64,000 nt of DNA, taken from the NCBI RefSeq assembly GCF_003316875.1, contig NZ_QMIL01000002.1:434001-498000 (forward strand), in the 5' to 3' direction. The notes beneath the pieces are model-generated. The model was not told the DNA's origin. It did no database searches and was given only the letters and a program-made list of their open reading frames with translations. The position numbers and the translations under genes were made by a program. Positions within the stretch are counted from its first letter, which is position 1; every line of letters starts with the position of its first letter. Source of the DNA: Aliidiomarina celeris. GTDB taxonomy: Bacteria > Pseudomonadota > Gammaproteobacteria > Enterobacterales > Alteromonadaceae. Shown here piece after piece: positions 42,597-50,942 of this stretch.

Positions 42597-44198
42597 ATGA
42601 AGCTCGTTCAGCAATTAATGGTCGCGTTTGCGGTCATTGTCGCCGTTGTTGCGGCAGTAATTATTTCCGTATTTGTTGGCTTGGGGGCCAACCAAACAGC
42701 AATTCAACGGGTTGTTCACTCTTACGATGTATTGGTAGCAACAGAGCGGCTGAATGAGTCGCTGCTAAACATACAAAATGGGCAGCGCGGTTTTGCGCTT
42801 ACTGGGAATGAGAATTTTCTTGCCCCCTATGAGGAAGGCAAACAAGACTTTGCCCGCCTGCACCGAGAGCTACTGCAACTTACGCAAGATAATACTCAGC
42901 AACAACAGCGTTTGCGTGAAGTGAATAGTGCCTACCAAACTTGGATGCAAAGCCTCGACCCTGTTATTACTGCGCGTCGTGATCGCGGTGTAGACGCGGC
43001 GGTGGCTATTGTTACCGAAGAACGTGGCCGCGAGGGCCGTGAGCGCATTCTGAGCATAATGGACGCGTTTCAACAGGCTGAGCAACGGTTAATTCGTGAG
43101 CGCGAGGCGAATGCAGCGAGCCAAGCGAATCAAACCCGTGGTATTACCGTTTTTGGCGGCATTCTCATTCTCTTAATTGCGGTGGGTGCGGCACTGTATG
43201 TGCGTAAACGCTTAAACCAGCGGCTCGACGCGGCGATTTCTGTTGCGGGCTCCATAGCCGACGGCAACCTGACTACCCGTATCGACGAGGGAGGTAACGA
43301 CGAAGTAGCGGTGTTGCTCTCAGCGATGAGTAATATGCAAACCCAATTGCGGCAAATGTTCACCGAAATCAATAGTTCGGCAATAGAACTGAACGATGCC
43401 AGCCAGTCGGTGTCGAGCACTGCGGAAGAACTGTCAGCAACCTCCGACGAGCAAACCAATGTAACGCAGTCGATAGCGGCAGCGGTTCAGCAATTAAGTG
43501 CCAGCATTCAGTCGGTTGCCGACAACGCCAATGAAGCCGAACGCATTGCGACCAGTTCGGGTGAAAACTCGCATCAAAGTGCTGCAGTGGTAGAACAAGC
43601 GGTGCATAGCATGGAACGCATAGCTCGAGTGGTACGCAGCGCCTCGGAAGAAGTGAAAGAGTTAGGCGTGCAGTCGGAGCAAATAAACTCGATTGTGAAT
43701 GTGATTAAGTCGATTGCCGATCAAACCAACTTGCTTGCCTTGAATGCGGCCATTGAAGCGGCGCGAGCCGGTGAGCAGGGGCGTGGCTTCTCGGTGGTGG
43801 CTGACGAAGTTCGGAGCTTGGCGCAGCGCACCAGTGCGTCTACCGACGAAATAGAAACCATGGTCGCGAAAATTCAAAAAGGCACCCAAGACGCTGTTAC
43901 CGAAATGGAAAATGGCGTAATCGAAGTCGACAAAGGCATGGAGCTTGGGCGTCAAACCAGTACCGCAATAGGCACCATTCGCGAGAGCTTTGAACGTGTT
44001 GTGGCGGTGGTGCAGGAAATCTCGTCGGCACTCAATGAGCAAAATGCGTCGAGCCAAGAAGTGGCCGGGCATATTGAACGCTTCGCGGCGAGCGCCGAGC
44101 AGAACCAAGACGCCACGCGCCATACCAGCGCTACGGCACACCAGTTGCAACAACTGGCCGGTAACTTACAACAGTTGGTGAAACGCTTTAGAATTTAA
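42597..44198 (+). CDS. Methyl-accepting chemotaxis protein with CHASE3 sensor
   Basis: A 533-residue transmembrane chemoreceptor. The start at ATG 42597 has SD GGAG; a TTG 21 bases earlier is open but unlikely. The first helix (about 8-30) leads to a periplasmic CHASE3-type four-helix domain (LNESLLNIQNGQRGFALTG is the typical motif), and the second helix is near residue 185-205. HAMP follows (SIADGNLTTRID), then the signalling domain with [20 protein letters not shown] and [18 protein letters not shown]. Ligand unknown. A strong terminator follows. Confidence 0.93.
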   Translation: MKLVQQLMVAFAVIVAVVAAVIISVFVGLGANQTAIQRVVHSYDVLVATERLNESLLNIQNGQRGFALTGNENFLAPYEEGKQDFARLHRELLQLTQDNTQQQQRLREVNSAYQTWMQSLDPVITARRDRGVDAAVAIVTEERGREGRERILSIMDAFQQAEQRLIREREANAASQANQTRGITVFGGILILLIAVGAALYVRKRLNQRLDAAISVAGSIADGNLTTRIDEGGNDEVAVLLSAMSNMQTQLRQMFTEINSSAIELNDASQSVSSTAEELSATSDEQTNVTQSIAAAVQQLSASIQSVADNANEAERIATSSGENSHQSAAVVEQAVHSMERIARVVRSASEEVKELGVQSEQINSIVNVIKSIADQTNLLALNAAIEAARAGEQGRGFSVVADEVRSLAQRTSASTDEIETMVAKIQKGTQDAVTEMENGVIEVDKGMELGRQTSTAIGTIRESFERVVAVVQEISSALNEQNASSQEVAGHIERFAASAEQNQDATRHTSATAHQLQQLAGNLQQLVKRFRI

Positions 44199-44226
44199 CG
44201 GGTAACCTAGCCCGAGATGTCAGCCA

Positions 44227-44265
44227 AAAGAGCCTGTATACGTTGTTATACAGGCTCTTTTTTTT
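44227..44265 (+). terminator. Rho-independent terminator after chemoreceptor gene
   Basis: AAGAGCCTGTATA pairs with TATACAGGCTCTT over 13 bp around CGTTGT, followed by a long T tract. Confidence 0.95.
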
Positions 44266-44343
44266 AACGTTTATTTCGATTTTGTTTATTCTATACGTTA
44301 TGCTAAAAAAACAAGACATTTTACAGTCATACAGGTAACATAA

Positions 44344-44450
44344 TTGACACTAGGTTAAATAAGCTAGAAACGTGTTTGTAAGAAATTATGTGTTTGTAAT
44401 TCATAATAAATAATAAACTCAAATAATGATAAGAATGTTCAGGGCTGAAC
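44344..44450 (+). promoter_or_regulatory. Candidate promoter region of the MSHA operon
   Basis: The 44266-44477 spacer is markedly AT-rich. It holds a perfect TTGACA at 44344-44349 with TAGAAA at 44365-44370 (a short 15-base spacer), and a perfect 14-bp dyad GTTCAG-GG-CTGAAC at 44437-44450 just upstream of mshI. The dyad could be an operator or a leader hairpin. Which -10 box is used is uncertain. Confidence 0.4.
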
Positions 44451-44477
44451 AGCGCGTTTCGGCAAAAAGGGGCTACT

Positions 44478-45497
44478 GTGTTTAAATGGACTAAAAAACA
44501 AAATAAACATTATGTTTATGCTGTCAGCGTGCACAAAAACGCAGTCCATATTGCTATTTTAAGAGCAGTTGCCGAAGCCTCCTCAAGCGCCGCCTATTTA
44601 ACGGCCACGCGAGCGCAAGAGCAACAGCAATGGGAACTCGTGGTCAACGACGACATTGAGGTTACGGGCGAAGCTTATGGCGATGCTATTCAGGCTTTAC
44701 TGCAGCGCTACGAACGCTTCGAGTCGAAACACCAGCCGTTACAATTAGTGTTAAGCCCCGCGTTAGTGGAGCAGGTCGCAATTGAAAAGCCCGATCTCCC
44801 AGAAGCCGACATTGCTGCAACCTTACAATGGACTTTGAAAGATTTAGTGAGCATTCCCGCCGCAGATTTAATTACCGACTTTTACAACCCCGCTGTACAA
44901 GCTGCAGGGGCAAAAAAAATTAATGTGGTTGCAGCGCGTCGTGGGCTGTTAGCCGAATGTTTAGCACCGCTGCATGCTGCAGAGTTTTCGATTCAGGGAA
45001 TTGTGAATGCAGACCTTGCCATGTCGCAATGGTTCGAACCAAACGAACGGCTTATGTTGGTTTGCCATACAGGGCAAGAGTCAAACCAGTTGCAAATTAT
45101 CAGTAAGAATCAATTGGTGGTGTACCGCGAATTAAATCGAATTAAACCGATTAGCGGCATAGCGCCAGACGACATGGACGAGCTCGAAGCGTTAGCCTTG
45201 GAGTTACAGCGCTCGCTCGACTTTTACACCGGCCAGTTACGGCAACCACCTTTGGCGGAAATTGTATTGGCGGTTGCTCACCCGCGCGTAACGGAGCTCG
45301 CTGAAATTATTGGTGCGCAGTTAGGCACGCAAAGTAGCGTATTGAAGTATCCCGCCTGGGTAAACGACTTAAAAGCAGGTGATTACACTGACTTAGCGGT
45401 GTTGTCGGGGCTTATGTATGCATTCGACAGCGTACAACAAGACGGCGATGAAACCGAAACCACCCCGGCAAACGCGGGTGAGGGTGCCGTTGCATGA
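44478..45497 (+). CDS. mshI: MSHA biogenesis protein MshI (PilM-like)
   Basis: First gene of the MSHA pilus operon. The 339-residue cytoplasmic protein resembles PilM/GspL-type actin-like subunits that link the pilus ATPase to the inner-membrane complex: YVYAVSVHKNAVHIAIL at the start, LSPALVEQVAIEKPDLPEADI in the middle and a C-terminal ELAEIIGAQLG region. The start is GTG with SD AAGGGG. In Vibrio, MshI is a single protein; here, as in Shewanella, a separate PilN-like partner follows, overlapping by four bases. Confidence 0.85.
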   Translation: MFKWTKKQNKHYVYAVSVHKNAVHIAILRAVAEASSSAAYLTATRAQEQQQWELVVNDDIEVTGEAYGDAIQALLQRYERFESKHQPLQLVLSPALVEQVAIEKPDLPEADIAATLQWTLKDLVSIPAADLITDFYNPAVQAAGAKKINVVAARRGLLAECLAPLHAAEFSIQGIVNADLAMSQWFEPNERLMLVCHTGQESNQLQIISKNQLVVYRELNRIKPISGIAPDDMDELEALALELQRSLDFYTGQLRQPPLAEIVLAVAHPRVTELAEIIGAQLGTQSSVLKYPAWVNDLKAGDYTDLAVLSGLMYAFDSVQQDGDETETTPANAGEGAVA

Positions 45498-46186
45498 GCC
45501 AAATGAAAGCGCAGCACATTAACCTTTATCACAGTTCGCTGCAGCCTGTACGTGAAGTGCTTACTGGGAGCCGAGTGCTGTTGGCTGTGGCTGTAGTTGT
45601 GGTGCTTATGCTGGGCTGGCGCGGCGTGCTAGAAATTCAGCATCGTGCGGTACTGAGTGAAGCCCGCGCGTTGGCCGCAGAGCAAGAGCAGCAGCGCAGC
45701 GACATGACGTCGTTGAGCCAAGCCATAGGCCAGCGCCGGTTAGACCGGGCACTTTCAACACAGGTTGCGAATTTGGAGCGTGACGTAACCGCGCGCCGTG
45801 CATTGTTGCAGGAGTTTCAACGGCGCGGCGAAATTCGCAATGTGAATTACTCGCCGTTGTTGCATGAGTTGGCCAGCATTCACCGCGACGGGTTGTGGTT
45901 AACGCGTATTTCCATTAGTGCGCAAGGCATTGAGTTACACGGCCGAACCACCAGTGCGGTGTTAATTCCACAATGGATGCGTGGTTTTGAAAACACCCAA
46001 ACCTTGTCGCCGTTCCAGTTTTCTGTGGTCGAGCTGCGCCGCGACGACCAAGACCTACTTAATTTTGCATTGATAAGCCGCAATCAAGGCAGTACCGCCA
46101 CTGTAGCCACGGTTCCTGAAAGCGACGAAGAACCAGAAGCAGAACCAGAGCCGAGTGCGGGTAGTACAGAAGGAGCCGAACGATGA
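45494..46186 (+). CDS. mshI2: MSHA biogenesis protein MshI2 (PilN-like)
   Basis: A 230-residue bitopic inner-membrane protein: cytoplasmic INLYHSSLQ motif (the PilN-type segment that docks on PilM), one membrane helix near residues 26-45, a coiled coil (about 50-105), then a ferredoxin-like periplasmic domain (LLHELASIHRDGLWLTRISI, FQFSVVELR). An acidic low-complexity tail of Glu/Pro (about 205-225) ends it. It overlaps both neighbours by ATGA, indicating translational coupling. Confidence 0.82.
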   Translation: MSQMKAQHINLYHSSLQPVREVLTGSRVLLAVAVVVVLMLGWRGVLEIQHRAVLSEARALAAEQEQQRSDMTSLSQAIGQRRLDRALSTQVANLERDVTARRALLQEFQRRGEIRNVNYSPLLHELASIHRDGLWLTRISISAQGIELHGRTTSAVLIPQWMRGFENTQTLSPFQFSVVELRRDDQDLLNFALISRNQGSTATVATVPESDEEPEAEPEPSAGSTEGAER

Positions 46187-46845
46187 AGGCACTACTGCAA
46201 CGCTTTAACCAGTGGTTAGCTGGCCGTGAAAAACGCGAGCAGTGGCTTGTTGCTGGCTTAATGGTGGCGGTTACCGGTTGGTGTGCATGGTTGTTGTTGG
46301 TTGAACCGGCGCAGCAGACCATTAGCGAAACCGATGCGCAGAACACCACCGCGCAGCAACGTATTGCAGAGCTGAGAGGGCAGTTAGCAGAGCTACGTAC
46401 GCAAGCCCAGATTAATCCGAACGAAGAATTAGAGGCGCGGCGCAGCCAACTTGAACGGCAAAAACTCCGCTTAGGCAATCAATTGGCGGAAAAAGCCGAG
46501 TTTGTAGACCCCGAAACCCTGCTGGTTTGGATGCAGCTCTTGCTCGAGTCGAGCGAAGGGTTGAGCTTACAAGCCTTCGATACGCGCGCAGCGGTTCCGT
46601 TTTTACAAAGCCAGAGCCAAACCCAAGCGCAAGCCAGTAACGATATTCTGGTGCAGGTGTATCAGCACCCGGTCAGCGTTACCCTCCAAGGCAACTTTTT
46701 TGCCATAAGAGACTACATGGAGCAGCTCTCAGAGTTGCCAGTTTCGTTTTATTGGCAAGGGTTTGAGTATCAGGTAACAGAGTATCCAACTGCAGTTGTG
46801 AAGCTTGAACTCTTTACCTTAAGTTATTCTGGGGAGGCGTCATGA
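46183..46845 (+). CDS. mshJ: MSHA biogenesis protein MshJ (PilO-like)
   Basis: A 220-residue bitopic protein with a membrane helix at about residues 21-40, a long coiled coil (AQQRIAELRGQLAELRTQAQ, about 55-105) and a C-terminal PilO-like fold (VYQHPVSVTLQGNFFAIRDYMEQL). It is expected to pair with MshI2 in the periplasm to form the alignment complex. Overlaps its neighbours by four bases on each side. Confidence 0.85.
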   Translation: MKALLQRFNQWLAGREKREQWLVAGLMVAVTGWCAWLLLVEPAQQTISETDAQNTTAQQRIAELRGQLAELRTQAQINPNEELEARRSQLERQKLRLGNQLAEKAEFVDPETLLVWMQLLLESSEGLSLQAFDTRAAVPFLQSQSQTQAQASNDILVQVYQHPVSVTLQGNFFAIRDYMEQLSELPVSFYWQGFEYQVTEYPTAVVKLELFTLSYSGEAS

Positions 46846-47225
46846 AATTAGCGCTCGGGCTTGTGTTGATGGCCTCTTTGTTGCTCGCGCCGGTGCTTGT
46901 ACCTGCATCTGCGCAGCAGGCCAGCTCGGCGAGTGAACGCGTAGACCCCACACGGCCTCCGGAGCGTATTTTGCGCGCAGTCGAGCCGGTTGGGGAAACC
47001 TCAAGCCGGGGCGCTCCAAGGCTGAATTTGCAAAGTATTTTTTATAGTGAAGGGCGTTCACGCGCACAAATCGACGACACTATGTATCGCGAGGGTGACC
47101 GCGTGGGTAGTTGGTCGGTGATCGTGATCTCGCCAGAGTCTGTTGAGCTCGAACGCGACAACGAACGCGTATTACTGCGAGTTTTTGACTTCCAAACACT
47201 CACTCGAAGCAGGGAAATAGAATGA
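46842..47225 (+). CDS. mshK: MSHA biogenesis protein MshK (PilP-like)
   Basis: A 127-residue exported protein: signal peptide to about residue 24 (VPASAQQ), then DPTRPPERIL, typical of PilP/GspC-type homology-region proteins, and LQSIFYSEGRSRAQIDDTMYREGD with VISPESVELER, a small beta-sandwich that contacts the secretin. Coupled to mshJ and mshL by ATGA overlaps. Confidence 0.83.
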   Translation: MKLALGLVLMASLLLAPVLVPASAQQASSASERVDPTRPPERILRAVEPVGETSSRGAPRLNLQSIFYSEGRSRAQIDDTMYREGDRVGSWSVIVISPESVELERDNERVLLRVFDFQTLTRSREIE

Positions 47226-48898
47226 CAGTGAAAGGTGTAGTTACAGGATTAAGCATACCAGTGCTGTGTTTAGCGCTGCTCTCGGGGTGTTTGTCGAGGC
47301 CTCCAGAGCAACTGGCGCGTGAAGCCGAAGCCATGCTGCAAACAGGTGAGCCAGAGCGCTCGCAAGCCGGCAATGTATTACCGAGCGACATACGTGCGCA
47401 ATTACGTGAGTCGATCAACCCAAGGGAAAGTTCGGTAAATGCGTTACTCGAAGCGCCGCGCTTCTCTATTCAAGCGCGGCAAATGGCTGTGGCCGACTTT
47501 TTTGCTCAGCTTACTTCTGAAACCCCTTACAGTGTGGTGGTGCACCCCGACGTGCGGGGGCAAATTACCTTAAGCCTGCGCGACGTAACCCTACAAGAAA
47601 CCTTCGACGTGGTGCAGGACATCTATGGTTTCGATATTCGCCAGCAAGGCCGTATTTATCGGGTATTTCCCGCGGGTTTGCGTACTGAAACTATCCCTTT
47701 GAACTACCTTGCGTTACGCCGCCAAGGCAATAGCCAAACGCAAATTACCTCGGGTGGTGTCGCGCAACAAGGGAACGTGGGTGGCCGTGGTGCCAGCGGT
47801 GCTACAGGTGCTTATGCAGGCTCCGACGTGATTAACAACCAAGGCTTACAAAACCCGCCACTCGGTGGTGCGCTGGGATCAGGCACGGGGCAAGCGGGCA
47901 GTAGCATTTCTACAACCTCGGAAACCGACTTCTGGAACGACTTACAACAGGTATTAGAGGGCATTATCGGTGACGGCGCTGGTCGCCAAGTTGTGGTGTC
48001 GGCGCAAGCAGGCCTCGCCACGGTGCGGGCATACCCACATGAAATTCGTGCAGTACGCGACTTTTTAAAAGTGGCGGAAACCAGTTTGCAGCGGCAAGTG
48101 GTGTTGGAAGCACGTATTGTGGAAGTTTCACTGAACGACGACTACCAGCAAGGTGTCGACTGGTCGCGCATTACCAGCCGTGTGGGCTCAGGTGTTACCG
48201 AAATATCCATGAGTGGGGGTCAGCTAAGTTCGGGCAGTATTGGTGGTGTGTTTGGCTTGTCGTTTAGTAACCAAACCTTTAGCGGTATGGTCGAAATGTT
48301 GTCTACGCAAGGCCAGGTGCAGGTGCTGTCGAGCCCACGTGTAACCGCCACCAACAACCAAAAAGCAGTGATTAAAATTGGCGAAGACGAATATTTCGTA
48401 ACTGATGTTTCCACCACGACGGTTACAGGTACCGCCACCACTTCAACGCCGAACATTCAGCTCACGCCGTTTTTCTCGGGTATAGCGCTCGACGTAACGC
48501 CGCAAATTGGCGAAGACGGGCAAATTACCTTGCATGTGCACCCCTCAGTAACCGAAACCACAGAGCAAGAGAAAGTTATTTCTTTGAACCAAGAAACCTT
48601 CCGTTTGCCGCTGGCGCGAAGCAATATTCGCGAGTCCGACACCATTATTCGCGCCCGCGACGGCGAGGTAGTGATTATTGGCGGCCTCATGCAAAGTGGC
48701 TATTCAGACGACGTAAGTAAAGTTCCCTTGTTGGGTGACATTCCGTTTTTGGGCGAGCTGTTCACCAACCGTCGCCAGCGCGAAACCAAAAAAGAATTGG
48801 TGATTATGTTGCGGCCAACGGTAGTGGGTGTCGACACGTGGAATACAGAACTCGAACGGTCGCGTGAATTGCTGCGCCGTTGGTACGAAGTGGACTAG
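47222..48898 (+). CDS. mshL: MSHA secretin MshL
   Basis: Outer-membrane secretin through which the pilus passes. The 558-residue lipoprotein has a lipobox LLSGC (about residues 20-24), an STN/N0-type domain (FSIQARQMAVADFFAQLTSE, about 75-140), a Gly/Asn-rich linker (about 178-225), an N1-like domain, and the secretin core with VQVLSSPRVTATNNQKAVIKIG, LDVTPQIGEDGQITLHVHP and the C-terminal VVIIGGLMQSGYSDDVSKVPLLGDIPFLGELF. mshM begins nine bases after the stop. Confidence 0.93.
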   Translation: MTVKGVVTGLSIPVLCLALLSGCLSRPPEQLAREAEAMLQTGEPERSQAGNVLPSDIRAQLRESINPRESSVNALLEAPRFSIQARQMAVADFFAQLTSETPYSVVVHPDVRGQITLSLRDVTLQETFDVVQDIYGFDIRQQGRIYRVFPAGLRTETIPLNYLALRRQGNSQTQITSGGVAQQGNVGGRGASGATGAYAGSDVINNQGLQNPPLGGALGSGTGQAGSSISTTSETDFWNDLQQVLEGIIGDGAGRQVVVSAQAGLATVRAYPHEIRAVRDFLKVAETSLQRQVVLEARIVEVSLNDDYQQGVDWSRITSRVGSGVTEISMSGGQLSSGSIGGVFGLSFSNQTFSGMVEMLSTQGQVQVLSSPRVTATNNQKAVIKIGEDEYFVTDVSTTTVTGTATTSTPNIQLTPFFSGIALDVTPQIGEDGQITLHVHPSVTETTEQEKVISLNQETFRLPLARSNIRESDTIIRARDGEVVIIGGLMQSGYSDDVSKVPLLGDIPFLGELFTNRRQRETKKELVIMLRPTVVGVDTWNTELERSRELLRRWYEVD

Positions 48899-48907
48899 CA
48901 CAGGCTT

Positions 48908-49819
48908 ATGTATTTATACCATTTCGGTATGCGCGAGTTACCCTTTACGCTCACGCCGAACACCAGTTTTTATTGCGACTTAAAGGTGCACCATGAGGCA
49001 CTAGAAGTACTGCTGACTGCACTAAAAACCGGTGAAGGATTTATTAAAGTGACCGGCGAAGTGGGTACCGGTAAAACCCTGCTGTGCCGTAAATTGCTGA
49101 ATGAAATTCCCGATCACTTTGTTACCGCCTATGTGCCAAACCCTTATTTGCAGCCGGCGGAGTTGCGCCAAGCCATAGCGGCAGAGTTGCATATTGAAGG
49201 TGCCGACACGCTCGATCAACATAAACTCACACAGGCCATTGAGCGGGAATTGTTACGCATTAACCAAAGTGGCCGCAGTGTTGTGCTGTTGCTCGACGAA
49301 GCGCAAGCGCTGCCGACGGAAAGTTTAGAGGCCCTGCGCCTGTTTTCGAACTTAGAAACAGAAACCCGCAAACTTGTGCATTTGGTGTTGTTTGGTCAGC
49401 CGGAGCTCGACGAGCGGTTAGCCACGCGCGAATTACGCCAGTTACGCCAGCGCATTACCTTCGCCTATCAGCTGCGTACACTGAACAATGACGAGCTCGG
49501 CCGCTATTTACACCACCGCATTCAAATTGCGGGCTACAAAGGGCCGCCGCTTTTTCCTGCGCCCTTGGTGCATTTAGTTCACAAAGCTAGCCGAGGCGTG
49601 CCCCGTTTGGCCAATGTGATTTGCCATAAAGCCTTGTTGGTGGCGTTTGGCGCGGGGCGGCATGTGGTACTCACACAAGACGTTAAAGCCGCGGTTGCCG
49701 ACACCGAAGACGCAAGTGGCCTTGGCGCGCCTACGTGGCTGTGGTTGTTATTGGGCTGTGCGGTAGGTATAGCGCTGGTGCTTGTGCTGGCTTGGGTGTT
49801 AGGGTGGTTGCCTGTATGA
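48908..49819 (+). CDS. mshM: MSHA biogenesis ATPase MshM (ExeA-like)
   Basis: A 303-residue AAA protein with Walker A GEVGTGKTLLCRK (about residues 53-65), Walker B VVLLLDEAQALP, and a sensor region LVLFGQPELDERL. A C-terminal membrane helix (WLWLLLGCAVGIALVLVLAW, about 276-297) anchors it. ExeA homologues bind peptidoglycan and help place the secretin; MshM lacks a visible periplasmic domain beyond the helix. The last bases overlap the mshN start (ATGA). Confidence 0.88.
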   Translation: MYLYHFGMRELPFTLTPNTSFYCDLKVHHEALEVLLTALKTGEGFIKVTGEVGTGKTLLCRKLLNEIPDHFVTAYVPNPYLQPAELRQAIAAELHIEGADTLDQHKLTQAIERELLRINQSGRSVVLLLDEAQALPTESLEALRLFSNLETETRKLVHLVLFGQPELDERLATRELRQLRQRITFAYQLRTLNNDELGRYLHHRIQIAGYKGPPLFPAPLVHLVHKASRGVPRLANVICHKALLVAFGAGRHVVLTQDVKAAVADTEDASGLGAPTWLWLLLGCAVGIALVLVLAWVLGWLPV

Positions 49820-50940
49820 GTTTAATTAATCAAATGCTAAAAGACATCGACGAGCGTGGCCGCGACAATGCACGGGCTGGGCGCAGTACCTCGGTGTACG
49901 AAGCTGGCCGCAAACCGCTAGCGCCATGGCTGTTCGTGCTTATTGGTGTGCTTAGTAGTGTGGTGGTGGTGTTGATCGTTTTATTGGTACTGCGCACGCT
50001 GAATGGTAATGGCCAGAATGCTGAAGTAGTGCAGGTACAACAAACCCCAGTGGCTAACGAGCAAGGCCTTGAGGTAAGCAATGCGAACGCAGACGCTGCG
50101 GAAGTAGAAGTCAGCACCAGCGAACCACAGAGCGCAAGCGTGCGCCAATTCACCCGGCCCGTCCCCCCACTGGTACGCGCTCAAGAGCCTTCAGCCGGTG
50201 AACAAGAGCCCTCAGCGGGTGAACAACAGCCTTCAGCCCGGCAACAAGAGCCTTCAGCGGGTGAGCAAGAGCTCTCAGCTGCCCAACAAGAGCCTTCAGC
50301 GCGGCAGCAAGAGCCCTCGGCCGCTGAACAACAGCCCGCCGGCGAAATGACCATCGAGCGTAGCAGCACCAATCCCGCAGAGCTTGCGAGTCGCCAGTTT
50401 GATCGGGGCATGCGTGCCTTAGAGGCAGGGCGTACCCGCGAAGCACAAGAACGCTTTCAAGAAGCCCTGTTGTTACAGCCTCGTTTTGTTGAGGCGCGTG
50501 AGCAGCTAGCGGTACTTTATTTTAGCCAAGGCTTTTTGTCCGACGCCTTGCGAGTGCTCGAGCAAGGCTTAAACATAAGCCCCAACGAAGAGCGTTTTCT
50601 GTTATTACAGGCGCGACTGCTGGAGCGGTCAGACCAAGCAGCGCTGGCGTTAGAGGTGTTACGGCCATTACCCATTCGGCTGCCGCAGTATGCCGACGCA
50701 CTTATTTTACGTGGCGCCTTAGCCACCGACGAAGGCGATTTTGAATTAGCCATTACCACTTATGAAGGCTTAGTGGCGTGGCGTGCGCAAGAAGGCCGCT
50801 GGTGGTTGGGGCTGGGTATTGCCTACGAGCAAAACCAACAGCCGGAAGAAGCGGTGCGGGCTTATATGCAGGCGTTGAATGACAACCGCTTAACGCAAGC
50901 CAGCCGAAACTTTATTCAGCAACGCTTGGAGGCATTGTAA
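49816..50940 (+). CDS. mshN: MSHA biogenesis protein MshN (TPR)
   Basis: I start this at ATG 49816 (MSLINQMLKDIDERG), which overlaps the mshM stop and fits the family; a longer open frame upstream runs inside mshM. The 374-residue protein has a short cytoplasmic part, a membrane helix at about residues 37-58, a linker with eight heptad-like EPSAGEQ repeats (residues 123-177), and a C-terminal tetratricopeptide region (about 190-374, RQFDRGMRALEAGRTREAQERF). It probably acts as a periplasmic scaffold of the pilus. Confidence 0.87.
   Translation: MSLINQMLKDIDERGRDNARAGRSTSVYEAGRKPLAPWLFVLIGVLSSVVVVLIVLLVLRTLNGNGQNAEVVQVQQTPVANEQGLEVSNANADAAEVEVSTSEPQSASVRQFTRPVPPLVRAQEPSAGEQEPSAGEQQPSARQQEPSAGEQELSAAQQEPSARQQEPSAAEQQPAGEMTIERSSTNPAELASRQFDRGMRALEAGRTREAQERFQEALLLQPRFVEAREQLAVLYFSQGFLSDALRVLEQGLNISPNEERFLLLQARLLERSDQAALALEVLRPLPIRLPQYADALILRGALATDEGDFELAITTYEGLVAWRAQEGRWWLGLGIAYEQNQQPEEAVRAYMQALNDNRLTQASRNFIQQRLEAL
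50182..50346 (+). repeat. 21-bp tandem repeats in mshN
   Basis: Eight units of about 21 bases encode variants of QEPSAGE (QEPSAGE, QQPSARQ, QELSAAQ, QEPSAAE and a shortened QQPAGE). They form the linker between the membrane helix and the TPR domain. The units have diverged at several positions. Confidence 0.9.
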
Positions 50941-50942
50941 TT

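Noticed and set aside
50150-50446. Leucine/alanine-rich reverse-strand frame opposite the mshN repeats.
   Set aside because: It is a shadow of the 21-bp repeat.
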